A stretch of DNA of 64,000 nucleotides, taken from Orientallactaga sibirica. Lineage: Eukaryota > Chordata > Mammalia > Rodentia > Dipodidae. Shown in pieces: positions 24,601 to 40,121 of this stretch (within the stretch, counting starts at the first letter, position 1; every line of letters begins with the position of its first letter). The stretch covers positions 60,648-124,647 of the forward strand of contig JAEOAD010002525.1 in NCBI GenBank assembly GCA_036365145.1, given 5' to 3'. The translations under genes and the position numbers were made by a program. The notes below the pieces were generated by a model, which did not search any database, was not told the DNA's origin, and saw only the letters and a program-made list of their open reading frames with translations.

Positions 24601-24850
24601 CACAGAGAGAACATCCATTCCTTTTGTAACGGCAAAGAGCTGCATTGAACAGAGGCATCTTTCATTCTTTAGGTCATACTAAACACCTACATTGCACAGA
24701 GGGATCTTCCATTCCTTTGGTAACTATAAACAACTGCATTGAACAAAGGGATCATCCATTCCTTAGATACCCGTAAACACCTGCATTGAACAGAGGGATC
24801 ATCTATTCCTTAGTTAAAGATGAACACCTGCATTGCACAGAGTGATAATC
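18662..24850. repeat. 47-bp satellite array, clean block C
   Basis: Regular array restarting in mid-unit (GTAAAGTAAAACCCC). It is paralogous to 41,738 onward: shared private variants include TAAATACCTCCATCGAACAC, an ATTCATTAGTGAATGATAAA unit, TTGAATATAAGGA, and the 4-unit TTTGGGTAA group. Later shared markers (GCACATTGATCATCC, CACTGCACAGGGGGATC, GATATCAGTACACACC) appear at 23,240-23,710 and 45,050-45,320. No gene seen. Confidence 0.95.
19601..19976. repeat. Recent 188-bp (4-unit) tandem duplication
   Basis: 19,601-19,788 and 19,789-19,976 are identical except for one base (TTGAACATAGG versus TTGAGCATAGG). The length is exactly 4 x 47. The paralogue at about 42,724-42,910 has one copy, so the duplication happened after the two blocks separated. 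It is the clearest recent unequal-exchange or slippage event in the window. Confidence 0.95.
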
Positions 24851-27800
24851 CCAATCCTAAGTAAAGGTAAACACCTGCATTGCACAGAGGGATCATCCAT
24901 TCCATAGATTATGGTAAACACCTGCATTGAACAGAGGGATCATCCATTCCTTAGATAATTTTAAATGCCTGCATGGAACAGAGTGATCATCTATTCCTTA
25001 GGTAAATATCAACACCTGCATTGCCCAGAGGGATCATCCATTCCTTATGTAATGGTAAAGACCTGCATTGAACAGATGGATCATCTATTCCTTAGGTAAA
25101 GGTAAACAGCTGCATTGCACAGAGGGATCATCCATTCCTTAGGTAAAGGTCTACCTGCCTGGCCAAAGGGATCATCCATTCCTTAGGTAATAGAAAACAC
25201 TGCAATGCACAGAGTGATCATCCATTCCTAAGACAGATATAAACACCTGCAATGCACAGAGGGATCATCAATTCCTTAGGTCAAGCTAAAAACGTGCATC
25301 GCACAGAGGGATAATCCATTCCCTAGGTAAGTGGTAACAGCTGCATTGAACAGAGGGATCATCCTTTCCTTAGATAAGGTTAAGCACCTGAATTGAACAG
25401 ACGGATCATCTATGCCTTAGGCAAAGATCAACACCTGCATTGCACACAGGGAACATCCATTCCTTTGGTAAAAGTAATCACCTGCATTGAACAGAGGAAT
25501 CTTCAAATCATTAGGTAATAGTAAACACCATCAATGCACAGAAGGATCATCGATTCCTAAGGAATCAGTAAACACCTGCATTGAAAAGAGGGCTCATCTA
25601 TTCCTTAGGTAAAAGTAAACAACTGCATTACAATGTTTGATAATCCATTACTTAGGTAGCTAAAAACCTATGCATTGAACAGAGGGATCATCCGTTCTTT
25701 AGATAGTGGTAAACACCTGCATTGTACAGAGGGCTCATTTATTCCTTAGGTAAAGATCAACACCTGCTTTGCACAGAGGGATCATATAATTCCTTAGGTA
25801 AAGGTAAACAACTGCATTGCACAGAGGGATCATCCTTTCCTTAGCTAACAGTAAACACCTGCATCACGCAGATGGATCATCCATTCCGTAGGTAAAGATA
25901 AACACCTGCATTGAACAGAGGGATCATCGATTACTTAGATAATGGTAAACACCTGGATTGCACAGAGTCATCATCCATTCCTTACGTAAAGGTCAACACC
26001 GGCCTGATCCAGGGATCATCCATTCCTTATGTAAAGGTAAACACCTGCATTGCACACAGAGAATATCCATTCCTTTTGTAAAGGTAAACACCTGCATTCA
26101 ACAGAGGGATCTTTCATTTCTTAGGTAATGGTAAACACCTGCATTGCACAGAGGGATCATCCATGCCTTAGGTAAATGTAAACACCTGCATTGCACAGAG
26201 GGATCATCCATTCCTTTGGTAACTGTAAACACCTGAATTTAACGGAAGGATCATCCATTCCTTATATATTGGTAAAGACCTGCATGGAACAGAGGGATCA
26301 TCTAATCCTTAGTTAAATATCAACACCTGCATTGCACAGAGGGATCACCCCTTACTTAGGTATCAGTAAACACCTGCACTGAAAAGATGGCTCATTTATT
26401 TCTTAGGTAAAAGTGAACATCTGCAGTGCAATGTCGGATCATCCATTTTTAGGTAACTGAAAACCTCTGCATTGAACAGAGGGATCATCCATTCTTTAGA
26501 TAACGGAAAACACCTGCTTTGAACAAGGGATCATCCTTTTCTTAGGTAAAGATAATCACCCGCATTGGACAGAGGGATCATCCATTCCTTAGGTAACTGT
26601 AAACATCTACATTGAATAGAGGGGTCATCCATTCCTTAGATAACGGTAAACACCTTCATTGCACAGAAGGATCATCAATTCCTTAGGTAACTGTAAACAC
26701 CTGCATTGAACAGAGGGGTCATCCATTCATTAGATGTCAGTAAACTCCTGCTTTGAAAAGAGGGCTCATCTATTCCTCAGGTAAAGATCAACACCTGCAT
26801 TGCACAGAGGGATCATCCATTACTTAGATAACGGTAAACACTTGCATTGCACAGAGTGATCATCCATTCGTTACGTAAAGATGAACAACTGCATTGCACA
26901 GAGGCATCATCCATTCCTTAGATAACGGTACACACATGCGTGGAACAGAGGGATCATCTATTCCTTAGTTAAATATCAACACCTGCATTAGACAGAGGGA
27001 TCATCCATTCCTTAGGTAACGATAAACACCAGCATTGCACAGAGGGATCATCCATTCCTTAGGTATCAGTAACACCTGCATTGAAAAGAGGGCTCATCTA
27101 TTCCTTAGGTAAAAGTGAACAACTGCATAGCAAAGTCGGATCATCCATTCCTTAGGTAACTTTAAACCTCTGCATTGAACAGAGGGATCATCCATTCCTT
27201 AGATAAAGGAAAACAACTGCATTGAACAGAGGGATCATCCTTTCCTTAGGTAAAGATAATCACCTGCATAGAACAGAGGGATCATCCATTCCTTAGGTAA
27301 TGGTCAACACCTGCATTGCACAGAGGGACTACACATTCCTTAGGTAAAGGTCAACACCTGCCTGGACCAGAGGGATCACCCATTCCTTAAGTAAAGGTAA
27401 ACACCTGCATTGCACACAGAGAACATCCATTCCTTTTGTAAAGGTAAACACCTGCATTGAACAGAGGGATCTTTTATCTCTTAGGTAACAGTAAACACCT
27501 ACAATGCGCAGAGAGTTTATCGATTCCTAAGACAAATATAAACGCCTACAATGCACAGAGGGATCACCCATTCCTTAGATAAAGCTAAAAACCTGCATTG
27601 AACAGAGGGATCACCCATTCGTTAGATAAGGGTAAACACCTGTATTGAACAGAGGGATCATCCATTCCTTAGGTAAATGTAAACCCCTGCTTGCACAGAG
27701 GGATCATCTATTCCTTAGGTAAAGGTGAACACCTGAATTGCACAGAGTGATCATCTAATCCTTAGGTAATTTCAACACCTGCATTGAACAGATGTGTCAT

Positions 27801-30800
27801 TCATTCCCTAGGTACAGTACAACACGTGCCTGTCCAAGAGGGATCATCCCTTTCTTATGTAAATGTAAACACCTGCATTTCACACAGTAAACAACTGTTC
27901 CTTTTGTAAAGGTAAACACCTGCATTGAACAAAGGGATCTACCATTCCTTAGGTAATATTAAACCCCTGCAACTCGCAGAGGGATCATCCATTCCTAAAG
28001 TAAATATAAACAACTACAATGCACAGAGCGATCATCCATTCCTCAGGTAAAGGTCAACAGCTGCCTGGCCCAGAGGGATCACCATTACTTATGTGAAGTT
28101 AAACACCTGCATTGAACACAGGGAACATCCATTACTTTTGTAAAGGTAAACACCTGCATTGAACAGACTGATAATCCATTCCTTATGTAAAGTTATACAC
28201 CTGCATTGCACACAGGGAACATCCATTCTTTTAGAAAAGTTAAACACCTGCATTGAACAGAGGTATCTCCCATTCATAAGGTAATAGAAACACCAGCAAT
28301 ACACAGAAGGATCATCCATTCCTAAGGTAAAAGTAAACACCTACAATTCACACAGGGATCATCCATTCCTTAGGTAAAGGTAAACACCTGCAATGCACAG
28401 AGGGATCATCCATTCCATAGGTGAGAGCAAACACCTGCATTGCACAGAGGCATCATCCATTCCTTAGATAACGGTACACACCTGCATTGAACAGAGGGAT
28501 CATCTATTCCTTAGTTAAATATCAACACCTGCATTGGACAGAGGGATCATCCATTCCTTAGGTAAAGATAAACACCTGCATTGCTCAGAGGGATCATCAA
28601 TTCCTTCGGTATCAATAAACACCTGCATTGCACAGAGGATCATCCATTCCTTAAGTTATTGTAAACACATGCATTGACCAGAGGATCATCCATTACTTAG
28701 GTAATTGTCAACACCAGCATCGCACAGAGGGATAATTCATACCTTAGGTAAGGTTCAACAACTGCCTGGATGAGAGGGATCATCCATTCCTTATTAAAAG
28801 TTAAAAACCTACATTGCACAGATAGAACATCCATTCCTTTTGTAAACGTAAACACCAGCATTGAACAGAGGGATCTTTAATTCCTTAGGTAATAGTAAAC
28901 ACCTGCATTGCCCAGAGTGATCATCCATTCCTAAGAGAAATATAAACACCTGCAATGCACAGACGGATCATCCATTCCTCATGTCAAGGCAAAAACCTGC
29001 ATTGCACAGTGGGATCATCCATTCCTTAGGTAACAGTAAACAACTGCATTAAACAGAGGATAATCCATTCTTAGATAAGCGTAAGCACCTGCATTGAACA
29101 GAGATATCATCAATTCCTTAGGCAAAGATTAACATTGGCATTGCACAGAGGGATCATATAATTCCTTAGGTAATTGTAAATAGCTGGATTGCACAGAGGG
29201 TTTATCCATTCCATAGATAATGGTAAACACCTGCATTGAACAGAGGGATCATAAATTCTGAAGGTAAATGTAAACACCTACCATGCACAGAGGGATCGTC
29301 TTTTCCTTAGGTAAGGGTATACACCTGCATTGCACAGGAGGATCATTCCTTAGGTAATGGTAAACACCTGGAGTGATCACAGAGATCATCCATTCCTTAG
29401 ATAATGGGAAACACCTGCTTTGAAGAGAGGGATCATCCATTCCTTAGGTAACTGTAAACACCTGCATTGAACAGAGGGATCATCCATTCCTAAGGTAACG
29501 GTCAACAACTTTATGGAACAGAGGGACCATCTATTCCATAGGTAAAGATCAACACCTTCATTGCACAGAGGGATCATCCATACCTTAGATAAAGGTCAAC
29601 ACCTGCCTGGCCCAGAGGGATCATCCATTTCTTATGTAAAGGTAATAAACTGCATTGCACACAGAGAACATCCATTAATTTTGTGTTCGTAAACACCAGC
29701 ATTGAACAGAGGGATCTATAATCCCTTACGTAATAGTAAACACCTGCAATGCACAGAGGGATCATCCATTCCTAAGACAAATATAAACACCTGCAATGCA
29801 CACACGGTTCATCCATTCCTTAGGTCAAGCTAAAACCTGCATTTCACAGAGGAATCATCCATTCCTTAGGTAACTGTAAACAGCGGCATTGAGCAGAGGG
29901 ATCATCCATTCATAACATAAGGGTAAGCACATGCATTGAACAGAGACATCATCTATTCCTTAGGCAAATATCAACACTTGCATTGCACAGAGGGATCATA
30001 TAATTCCTTAGGTGAAGATAAACACCTGCATTGCACAGAGGGATCATCCATTCCTTAGGTAATGGTAAACACCTGGCTTGCACAGAGGGATTATCCATTC
30101 TGTAGATAACAGTAAACACCTGCATTGCACAGAGGGATCATCATTTCCTTAGGTAAAGGTCAACACCTGCCTGGCCCAGAGGGATCATCCATTCCTTATG
30201 TAAAGGTACACACCTTCATTGCACACAGAGAACATCCATTCCTTTTGTAATGATCAACACCTGCATTGAACAGAGGGATCTTTCATTCCTTAGGTAATAG
30301 TAAACACCTGCAAGAGCAGAGAGATTATCCATTCCTAAGACAAATATAAACGCCTGCAATGCACAGAGGGATCATCAATTCCTTAGGTAAAGCTAAAAAC
30401 CTGCATTGAACAGAGGGATCATCCATTCCTTAGATAAGGGTAAGCACCTGCATTAAACAGAGGGATCATCCATTCCTTAGGTAAATGTAAACACCTGCCT
30501 TGCACAGAGGGATCATCTATTCCTAAGGTAAAGGTGAACACCTGCATTGCACAAAGTGATCATTCAATCTTTAGGTAATTTCAACACCTGCATTGAACAG
30601 ATGTGTCATTCATTCCTTAGGTAAAAGTCAACATGTGCCTGTACAATAGGGATCACCCCTTCCTTATGTAAATGTAAACAACTGCATTGCACACAGTAAA
30701 CAACTATTCCTTTTGTAAAGGTAAACACCTGCATTGAACAAAGGGACCTTCCATTCCTTAGGTAATAGTAAACACCTGCAACTCACAGAGGGATCATCCA

Positions 30801-32524
30801 TGCCTATAGTAAATGTAAACACCTGCAATACATAGAGGGATCATCCATTCCTTAGGTAAAGGTCAACACCTGCATGGCCCGAGGGATCATCCATTCCTTA
30901 TGTGAAGTTTAACACCTGCATTGAACACAGGGAACATCCATTACTTTGATAAAGGTAAACACCTGCATTGAACAGACTGATCATCCATTCCTTAGGTAAA
31001 GGTAAATAACTGCATTGAACAGAGGGATCTTCCATTCCATAGGTAATAGTAAACACCTGCAATGCACAGAGGGATCATCCATTCCTTAGGTAATTGTAAA
31101 CACCTGCATTGCACAGAAGGATCATCCATTCCTTAGGTAACTGTAAACACCTTCATTGAACAGAGGGATCATACATTCCTTAGATAATGGTAAACACCTG
31201 CATTGAACAGAGGTATCATATATTAAATAGGTAAAGGTGAACATATTCTTTGCACAGCGTGATCATCCATTCCTTAGGTAAAGGTCAACACCTGCATTGT
31301 ACAGAGGGATCATCCATTCCTTAGGTATAGGACAACATCTGCATTGCACAGAGGGATCTTCCATGCCTTAAGTAATGATCAACACCTGTCTTGCACAGAG
31401 GGATCATCCATTAATTAGGTAAAGGTCAACACCTGCATTGCACAGAGGGATTATCCATTCCTTAGGTACGAGGTGAACACCTGCATGGCACATAGGGATC
31501 ATCGATTCCTCAGGTAATGGCAAACATCTGGATTGTACAGAGGGATCATCCATTCCATAGATAACGTTAAACAGCTGCATTGAACAGATGGATAATCCAT
31601 TCCTTACGTAATGGTCAACACCTGCACTGCACACAGTGATCATTCATTCCTTAGGTAAAGGTCAACACCTGCCAGGCCCAGAGGGGTCATCCATTACTTA
31701 CGTAAAGGTAAAAACCTGCAGTGCACACAAAGAACATACATTCCTTTTGTAAAGGTAAACACCAGCATTGAACAGTGGGATCTTTCATTCCTTAGGTAAT
31801 AGTAAACACCTGCAATGCCCAGAGTGATCATCGATTCCTAAGACAAATATAAAGGCCTGCAATGCACAGACGGATCATCCATTCCTTAGGTCAAGCTAAA
31901 AACCTGCATTGCACAGAGGGACCATCCATTACTTAGGTAACTGTAAACAGCTGCATTGAACAGAAGGAATGTCCATTCCTTAGATAAGGGTAAGCACCTG
32001 CATTGAACAGTGACATCATCTATTCCTTAGGCAAAGTTCAACACCTGCATTGCACAGAGGGATCATATAATTCCTTAGGTAAAGGTAAACAATTGCATTG
32101 CACAGAGGGATCATCCATTCCTTAGGTAATGGTAAACACCTGGATTGCACAGAGGTAACATCCATTCCGTAGATAACGGTAAACACAAGCATTGAACAGA
32201 GGGATCATCCATTCCTTAGTTAATGGTCACCACCTGCATTGCACAGAGGGATCATCCATTTCTTAGGTAAAGGTAAACACTGCCTGGCAGAGAGGGCTCA
32301 TCCATTCCTTATGTAAAGGTAAACACCTGCATTGCACACAGAGAACATCCATTCCTTTTGTAAAGGTAAACACCTGCATTGAACAGAGGGATCTTTCATC
32401 CCTTAGGTAATAGTTAACACCTGCAATGCGCAGAGGGATTATCCATTCCTAAGACAAGTGTATATGCCTGCAATTCACAGAGGGATCATCCATTTCTTAT
32501 GTAAAGCTAAAAACCTGCATTGAA
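24851..32524. repeat. 47-bp satellite array, clean block D
   Basis: Regular array with a recurring multi-unit module. The order is CCTGG(C/A)CCAGAGGG, then GCACACAGAGAACATCC with TTTTGTAA, then GATCTTTCATTCC, then AATAGTAAACACCTGCAATGC, then CCTAAGACAAATATAAAC. Module starts at 29,606 and 30,170 are 564 bp apart, exactly 12 units, and a variant at 31,672 lies 1,502 bp further (32 units less 2 bp). No gene seen. Confidence 0.93.
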
Positions 32525-35500
32525 CAGAGTGATCATCCATTCCTTAGGTAAGGGTAAACACCTGCATTGCAGAGAGGGATCATCCAATCCTTATGTGAAG
32601 TAAAACACCTGCATTGAACACAGGGAACATCCATTACTTTGGTAAAAGTAAACAAATAGCATTGCACAGAGGGATCTTCCATTCCATAGTTAATAGTAAA
32701 CACCTGCAATTCACAGAGGGATCATCCATTCCTTAGGTAAGGTAAACACCTGCATTGCACAGAGGGATCATACATTCCTTTAGCAAATATTAACACCTTC
32801 ATTGAACAGAGGGATCACACATTCCTTAGATAATGGTAAACACCTGCAATGAACCCAGGGATCATCCATTCCTTAGGTAATGGTAAACACTTGCATTGAA
32901 CAGAGGTGTCATATGTTCCTTAGGTAAAGGTCAACACATTCCTTGCACAGAGGGATCATCCATTCCTTAAGTAAAAATCAACACCTGCATTGAACACAGG
33001 GATCATCCATTCCTTAGGTAAAGGTCAAAACCTGCATTGAACAGAGGGATCATCCATTCCTTAGGTAAAGGTCAACACCTGCATTGCACAGAGGGATTAT
33101 CCATTCCTTAGGTAACGGACAACACCTGCATTACACAGAGGGATCATCGAATCCTTATTTAAAGATCAACACCTGCAATGCACAGAGGGATCATCCATTC
33201 CTTAGATAAAGGTAAACACCTGCATTGAACAGAGGGATCATCCATTCCTTAGGTAACTATAAACTCCTGCACTGAACAGAGCTATCACCCATTCCTAAGA
33301 TAAGGGTCAACACCTGCATTGAACAGAGGGATCATCTATTCTTTAGGTAAAGATCAACACCTCCATTGCACTGAGGGATCATCCATTCCTTAGATGTAGG
33401 TCAACACCTGCTTGGCCAATGGATTGTCCATTCCTTATATAAAGCTAAAAACCTGCATTTTACACAAAGAATATCCATTCCTTTTGTAAAGCTAAACGCC
33501 AGCATAGAACAGAGGGATCTTACATTCCTTAGGTAATAGTAAACACCTGCAATGAACAGAGTGATCATCCATTCCTAAGACAAATATAAACACCTGCAAT
33601 GCACAGAGGGATCATTGATTCCTTAGGTCAACCTAAAAACCAGCATTGCACAGAGGGATCATTCATTCCCTAGGTAAGTGTAAACAGCTGCATTTAACAG
33701 AGGGATATCCATTCCTTAGATAAGGGCAAACACCTGCATTGAACAGAAGGATCATCTATTCCTTAGGTAAAGATCAACACATGCATTGCACAGAGGGATC
33801 ATCCATTCTTTAGGTAATAGTAAATACCTGGATTGCACAGAGGGATCATCAATACCGTAGATAAAGGTAAACACCTGCATTGAACAGAGAGATCATCCAT
33901 TCCTTAGGTAGTGGTCAATACCTGCATTGCACAGAGGGATCATCCATTCCTTAGGTAACTGTAAACACCTTCATTGAACAGAGGGATCATACATTCCTTA
34001 GATAACAGTAAACACCTGCATTGAACAGAGGGATCAACCATTCCTTAGGTAAAGGTAAATACCTGCATAGAACAGAGGTGTCATATATTCCTTAGGTAAA
34101 GGTGAACATATTCATTGCACAGAGGGATCATCCATTCCTTAGGTAAAGGTTAATACCTGCATTGTACAGAGGGATCATCCATTCCTTCGGTATAGGACAA
34201 CACATCCATTGCATAGAGGGATCATCCATTCCTTAAGTAAAAATCAACACATGCATTGAAAAGAGGGATCATCGATTCCTTAGGTAAAGGTCAACACCTG
34301 TTTGCACAGAGGGATCATCCATTCCTTAGGTATAGGACAACATGTGCATTGCACAGAGGGATCATCGATTCCTTAAGTAAAGATCAACACCTGCATTGCA
34401 CAGAGGGATCATCCATTCCTTAGATAAAGATCAACACCTGAGTGGCCGAGAGGGATCATCCATACCTTATGTAAAGGTATATGCCAGCATTGCACACAGG
34501 GAACATCCATTTCTTAGGTGATAGTAAACACCTGCATTGCACAGAAGGATCATCCATGTCTTATGTAAAGGTAAACACCTACATTGCACACAGAGAACAT
34601 CCATTCCTTCTGTAAAGGTAAACACCTACTTTGCACATAGAAAAAACCATTACTTTTGTAAAGGTAAACGCTATCATTGAACAGAGGGATCTTTCATTCC
34701 TGAGGCAATAGTAAACACCTGCACTTCACAGAGGGATCATCCATTCCTAAGACAAATATAAACACCTGCAATGCCCAGAGCCATCATCCATTCCTTAGGG
34801 AAAGCTAAAAACCTGCATTGTACAGAGGGATCATCCATTCCTTAGGTAACTGTAAACAGCTGCATGTAACAGAGTGATCATCCATTCCTTAGATAAGGGT
34901 CAGCACTTGCATTGAACAGAGGGATCATCTATTCCTTAGGTAAAGATCAAAACCTTTATTGCACAGAGGGTTTATGCCATTCCGTAGGTGAAGGTAAACA
35001 CCTGTATTGCATAGAAGGTTATCCATTCCTTAGGTAAAGGTAAACACCTGCATTGCACATTTGATCATCCATTACTTAGGTAATGGTAGTCAACTGCATT
35101 GAACAAAGTTATCATCCATTCCTTAGATAATGGTAAACATCTGCATTGAAGAGAGGGATCATCTATTCCTTAAGTAAAGATCAACACCTGCATTGCAAAG
35201 AGGGATCATTGATTCCTTAAGTAAAGTTCAACATCTGCATTGCACAGAAGGTCATCTAATCCTTAGGAAAAGGACAACAACTGCATTTCACAGAGGGATC
35301 TTCCATTCACTGGGTAAATATAAACACCTCCATTACACAGATGAATCATCCTTTCCTTAGATAAATGTAAAGACCAGCATTGAAAATAGGCATCTTCCAT
35401 TCCTTAGGTAATAATAAACAACTGCATTGAACAGAGGGATCATCTATTTCTTAGGTAACTGTAAACACCTGCATTGAAAAGAGGGATCATCTATTCCTTA

Positions 35501-38500
35501 GGTAAAGATCAACACCTGCATTTCACAGAGGCATCATCCATTCCTAGGGTAATGGTAAACACCTGGTTGCACAGAGGGATCATCCATTCTTAGATAATGG
35601 TAAACACCCGCATTGAACAGAGTGATTATCCATTCCTTAGGTAATGGTCAACACCTGCACTGCACAGAGGGATCTTCCATTCTTTAGGTAAAGGTCAACA
35701 CCTGCCTGGACCACAGGGATCATCCAGTCCTTATGTAAAGGTAATAACCTGCATTGCACACAGTGAACATCTATTCCTTTTGTAAACGTAAACACCAGCA
35801 TTGACCAGAAGGATTTTTCATTCCTTAGGTAATAGTAAACACCTGCAATGCACAGAGGGATCATCCATTTCTTGGGTCAAGCTAAAACCTGCATTACACA
35901 GAGGGATCATCCATTCCATAGGTAACTGTAAACAGCTGCACTGAACAGAGGGATAATCCATTCCTTAGATAAGGGTAAGCACCTGCCTTGAACAGAGTCA
36001 TGATCTCTTCCTTAGGCAAAGATCAACACTTGCATTGCACAGAGGGATCATATAATTCCTTAGGTAAAGGTAAACACCTGCATTGCACAGAGGGATTATC
36101 CATTCCTTAAGTAATGGTAAACACCTGGATTTTACAGAGGGATTATCCATTCCCCAGATAATGGTTAACACCTGCATTGAACAGAGGGATCATCCATTCC
36201 TTAGAGAATGATCAACACCTGCATTTCACAGAGGGATTATCCATTCCATAGATAATGGTAAACACCTGCATTGAACAGAGGGATCTTTAATTCCTTAGGT
36301 AATAGTAAACACCTGCAATGCACAGAAAGATTATCCATTTCTAAGCAAATATAAATGCCTGCAATGAACAGAGAGATCACCCATTCCTTAGGTAAAGCTA
36401 AAAACCTGCATTGAACAAAGGGATCATCCATTCCTTAGGAAAATGTAAACACCTGCCTTGTACAGAGGGATCATCTATTCCTTAGGTAAAGGTGAACACC
36501 TGCATTGCACAGAGTGATCATCCGGTCCTTAGGTAAGGTCAACACCTGCACTGGACAGATGTGTCATCCATTCCTTAGGTAAATGTCAACACCTGCCTAT
36601 TAAAGAGGGTTCATCCCTTCCTTAGGTAATGGTCAACGCCTGCATTGCACAGAGGGATCATCCATTCCTTATGTGAATTTAAACTTCTGCATTGAACACA
36701 GAGAACATCCATTACTTTGGTAAAGGTAAACACCTGCATTGAACAGAGGGATCTTCCATTCCATAGGTAATAGTAAACACGTGCAATGCACAGAGGGATC
36801 ATCTACTCCTTAGGTAAGGGTAAACACCTGCATTGTACAGAGGGATCATCCATTCCATAGGTAACTGTAAACACCTTCATTGAACAGGGGGATCATACAT
36901 TCCTAAGTAATGGTAATCACCTGCATTGAACAGAGGTGTCATATATTCCTTAAGTAAAGTTGAACATATTCATTGCGCAGAGGGATCATCCATTCCTTAG
37001 TTAATGGTAAACACGGGCATTGTACAGAGGGATCATCCATTCCTTAGGTATAGGACTACACCTGCATTGCACAGAGGGATCTTACATTCCTTAACTAATG
37101 ATCACCACCTGCATTGAACAGAGGGATCATCCATTCCTTAGGTAAAGGTCAACACCTGCATTGCACAGAGGGATCATCCATTCCTTAGGTATAGGACAAC
37201 ATCTGCATTGCACAGAGGGATCATCCGTCCCTTAAGTAAAGATCAACACCTGCATTGAACAGAGTGATGATCCATTCCTTAGGTAAAGGTCAACAACTGA
37301 CTGGCAAAGAGGGATCATTCATACCTTAAGTAAAGGTAAACACCTGCATTGCAGACAGGGAACATCCATTCCTTAGGTAATCCTAAACACCTGCAATACA
37401 CAGAGGGATCATCAATTCCGAAGGTAAATATAAACACATACCATGCCCAGAGGGATAGTCTATTCCTTAGGTAACGGAATACACCTACATTGCAGCAGGG
37501 GATTATCGATTCCTTAAGTAAATATAGAAACCTTGTTTGAACAGAAGGATCATCCTTCTTTAGGCAAAGGTAGAAACCTGCATTGAACAGAGGGATCATC
37601 CATTCCTTAGGTAACATTAAACACCTGCATTGCACAGAGGGATCAACCATTACTTAGGTAATGGTAAACACCTGCATTGATCACAGAGATCATCCATTCC
37701 ATAGATAATGGGAAACACCTGCATTGAACAGAAGGATCATCCATTCCTTAGTAAAGGTAAACACCTTCATGGCACAGAGGGATCATCCATTCCTTAGGTA
37801 ATGTTAAAAACCCGCATAGAACAGAGTGATTATCCATTCCTTAGGTAATGGTCAACACCTGCACTGCACAAGGGATCATCCATTCTTTAGGTAAAGGTCA
37901 ACACCTGCCTGGCCCAGAGGGATCATCCATTCCTTATGTAAAGGTAAAAACCAGCATTGCACACAGAGAATATCCATTCCTTTTGTAAACGTAACCACCA
38001 GCATTGAACAGAAGGATCTTTAATTCCTTACATAATAGTAAACACATGCAATGCCCACAGTGATCATCCATTCCTAAGACAAATATAAACACCGGCAATG
38101 CACAGACGGATCATCCAAACCTTATGTAATTTAAAAACCAGCATTGCACACAGAGAATATCCATTCATTTGTAAACGTAAACACCAGCATTGAACAGAAG
38201 GATCTTTAATTCCTTACATAATAGTAAACACCTGCAATATCCAGAGTGATCATCCATTCCTAAGACAAATATAAACACCTGCATTGCACAGAGGGATCAT
38301 CCATTCCTTAGATAAGGGTAAACAGCTGCATTGAAAAGAGGGATTATCCATTCCTTAGATAAGGGTAAGCCCCTGCACTGAACAGTGACATCCTCTATTC
38401 CTTAGGTAAAGATCAACACCTGCATTGCACAGAGGGATCATATAATTCCTTGGGTAAAGGTAAACACCTGTATTGCTCAGAGGGACCATCCATTCCTTAG

Positions 38501-38705
38501 CTAATGGTAAACACCTGGATTGCACAGGGGGATCATCCATTCCGAAGATAATGGTAAACACCTGCATTGATAAGAGGGATCATCCATTCCTTAGGTAATG
38601 GTCAACGCCTGCATTGCACAGAGGGATCATCCATTCCTTATGTAAAGGTAAATACCTGCATCGCACACAGAGAACATCCATTCATTTTGTAAAGGTAAAC
38701 ACCTG
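32525..38705. repeat. 47-bp satellite array, block A' (paralogue of 1-5,555)
   Basis: Collinear with the window start. AACACAGGGAACATCC, TTACTTTGGTAAAAGTAAAC, CATAGTTAATAGTAAAC and many later private variants occur in the same order. The copies differ by point changes and whole-unit indels. A' has about 8 extra units near 35,540-35,900, 4 extra near 38,110-38,290 and about 2 extra near 33,000. It also restores a 22-bp gap present at 930-950 in block A. Similarity stops at about 38,705, where block A enters its own 1.69-kb duplication. Confidence 0.9.
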
Positions 38706-40121
38706 CATTGAACAGAGGGATATTTATCCTTTTGGTAATAGTAAACACCTGCAATGCACAGAGGGATTATCCATTCCTAAGACAAATATAAACGCCTACA
38801 ATGCACAGAGGGATCATCCATTCGTTAGATAAGGGTAAACAGCTGCATTGAACAGAGATATCATCCATTCCTTAGGTAAGTGTAAACACCTGCCATTCAT
38901 AGAGGGCTCATCTATTCCTTAGGTAAAGGTGAACACCTGCATTGCACAGAGGGATTATCCAATCCTTAGGTAAGTTCAAACCTGCATTGAATAGATGCGT
39001 CATTCATTCCTTAGGTAAAGGTCAACACCTGCCTGTCCAAGAGGGATCAACCCTTCCTTATGTAAATGTAAACACGTGCATTGCACACACTAAACACCAG
39101 TTCCTTTGGTAAAGGTAAACACCTGCATTGAACAGAGGGATCTTCCATTCCTTAGGTAATAGTAAACACCTGCAATGCACAGAGCGATCACCCATTCCTT
39201 AGGTAAAGGTCAACACCTGCCTGGCCAAGAGGGATCATCCATTCCTTATATGAAGTTAAACACCTGCATTGAACACAGGGACCATCCATTAATTTGGTAA
39301 AGGTAAAGACATTGCATTGAACAAATAGATCATCCATTCCTGAGGTAAAGGTTAACACATGCATTGAACAGAGGGATCTTCCATTCCATAGTTAATAGTA
39401 AATCCCTGTAATGCACAGAGGGATCATCCATTCCTTAAGTAAGGTAAACACCTGCATTGAACAGAGGGATCTTCCCTTCCATAGTTCATAGTAAACACCT
39501 GCAAAGCACAGAGGGATCATCTATTCCTTATGTAATGTAGACACCTGCATTGCACACAGAGAACATCCATTCCTTTTGTAATAGAAAACACCTGCATTGA
39601 ACAGAGGGATCATCCATTCCTTAGGTAAAGGTAAACACCTGCATTGAACAGAGGTGTCATATATTCCTTAGGTAAAGGTAAACATATTCAATGCACAGAG
39701 GGATCATCCATTCCTTAGGTAAAGATAAACACCTGCATTGTACAGAGGGATCATCCATTCCTCAGGTAAAGTTAAACACCTGCATTGCACAGAGGTATCA
39801 TCCATTCCTTAAGTAATGATCACACCTGCATTGCACAGAGGGATCATCCATTCCTTAGGTAAAAGTCAACACCTGCATTTCACAGTGGATCATCCATTCC
39901 TTAGGTATAGGACAACACCTGCAATGCACAGAGGAATCATCAATTCCTTAGATAACGGTAAGCACCTGCATTCAACAGAGGGATCATTTATTCCTTAGGT
40001 AAAGGTAAACCCCTGCATTTCACAGAGTGATCATCCATTCTTTAGGTAATGGTATACCCCTGGATTGCACAGAGGGATCATCCACTCTATAGATAACGTA
40101 AACACCTGCATTGAACAGAGA
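38706..40121. repeat. 47-bp satellite array up to solo LTR
   Basis: Regular units, including the near-consensus example at 39,595-39,641. The array ends with a partial unit (CATTGAACAGAGA) at the LTR insertion point. No gene seen. Confidence 0.93.

Noticed and set aside
37315..37650. 111-codon minus-strand frame as a gene
   Set aside because: It is read-through of satellite units whose TAA/TGA positions happen to be mutated. The protein repeats the satellite translation and has no start context, domain or conservation beyond the satellite.
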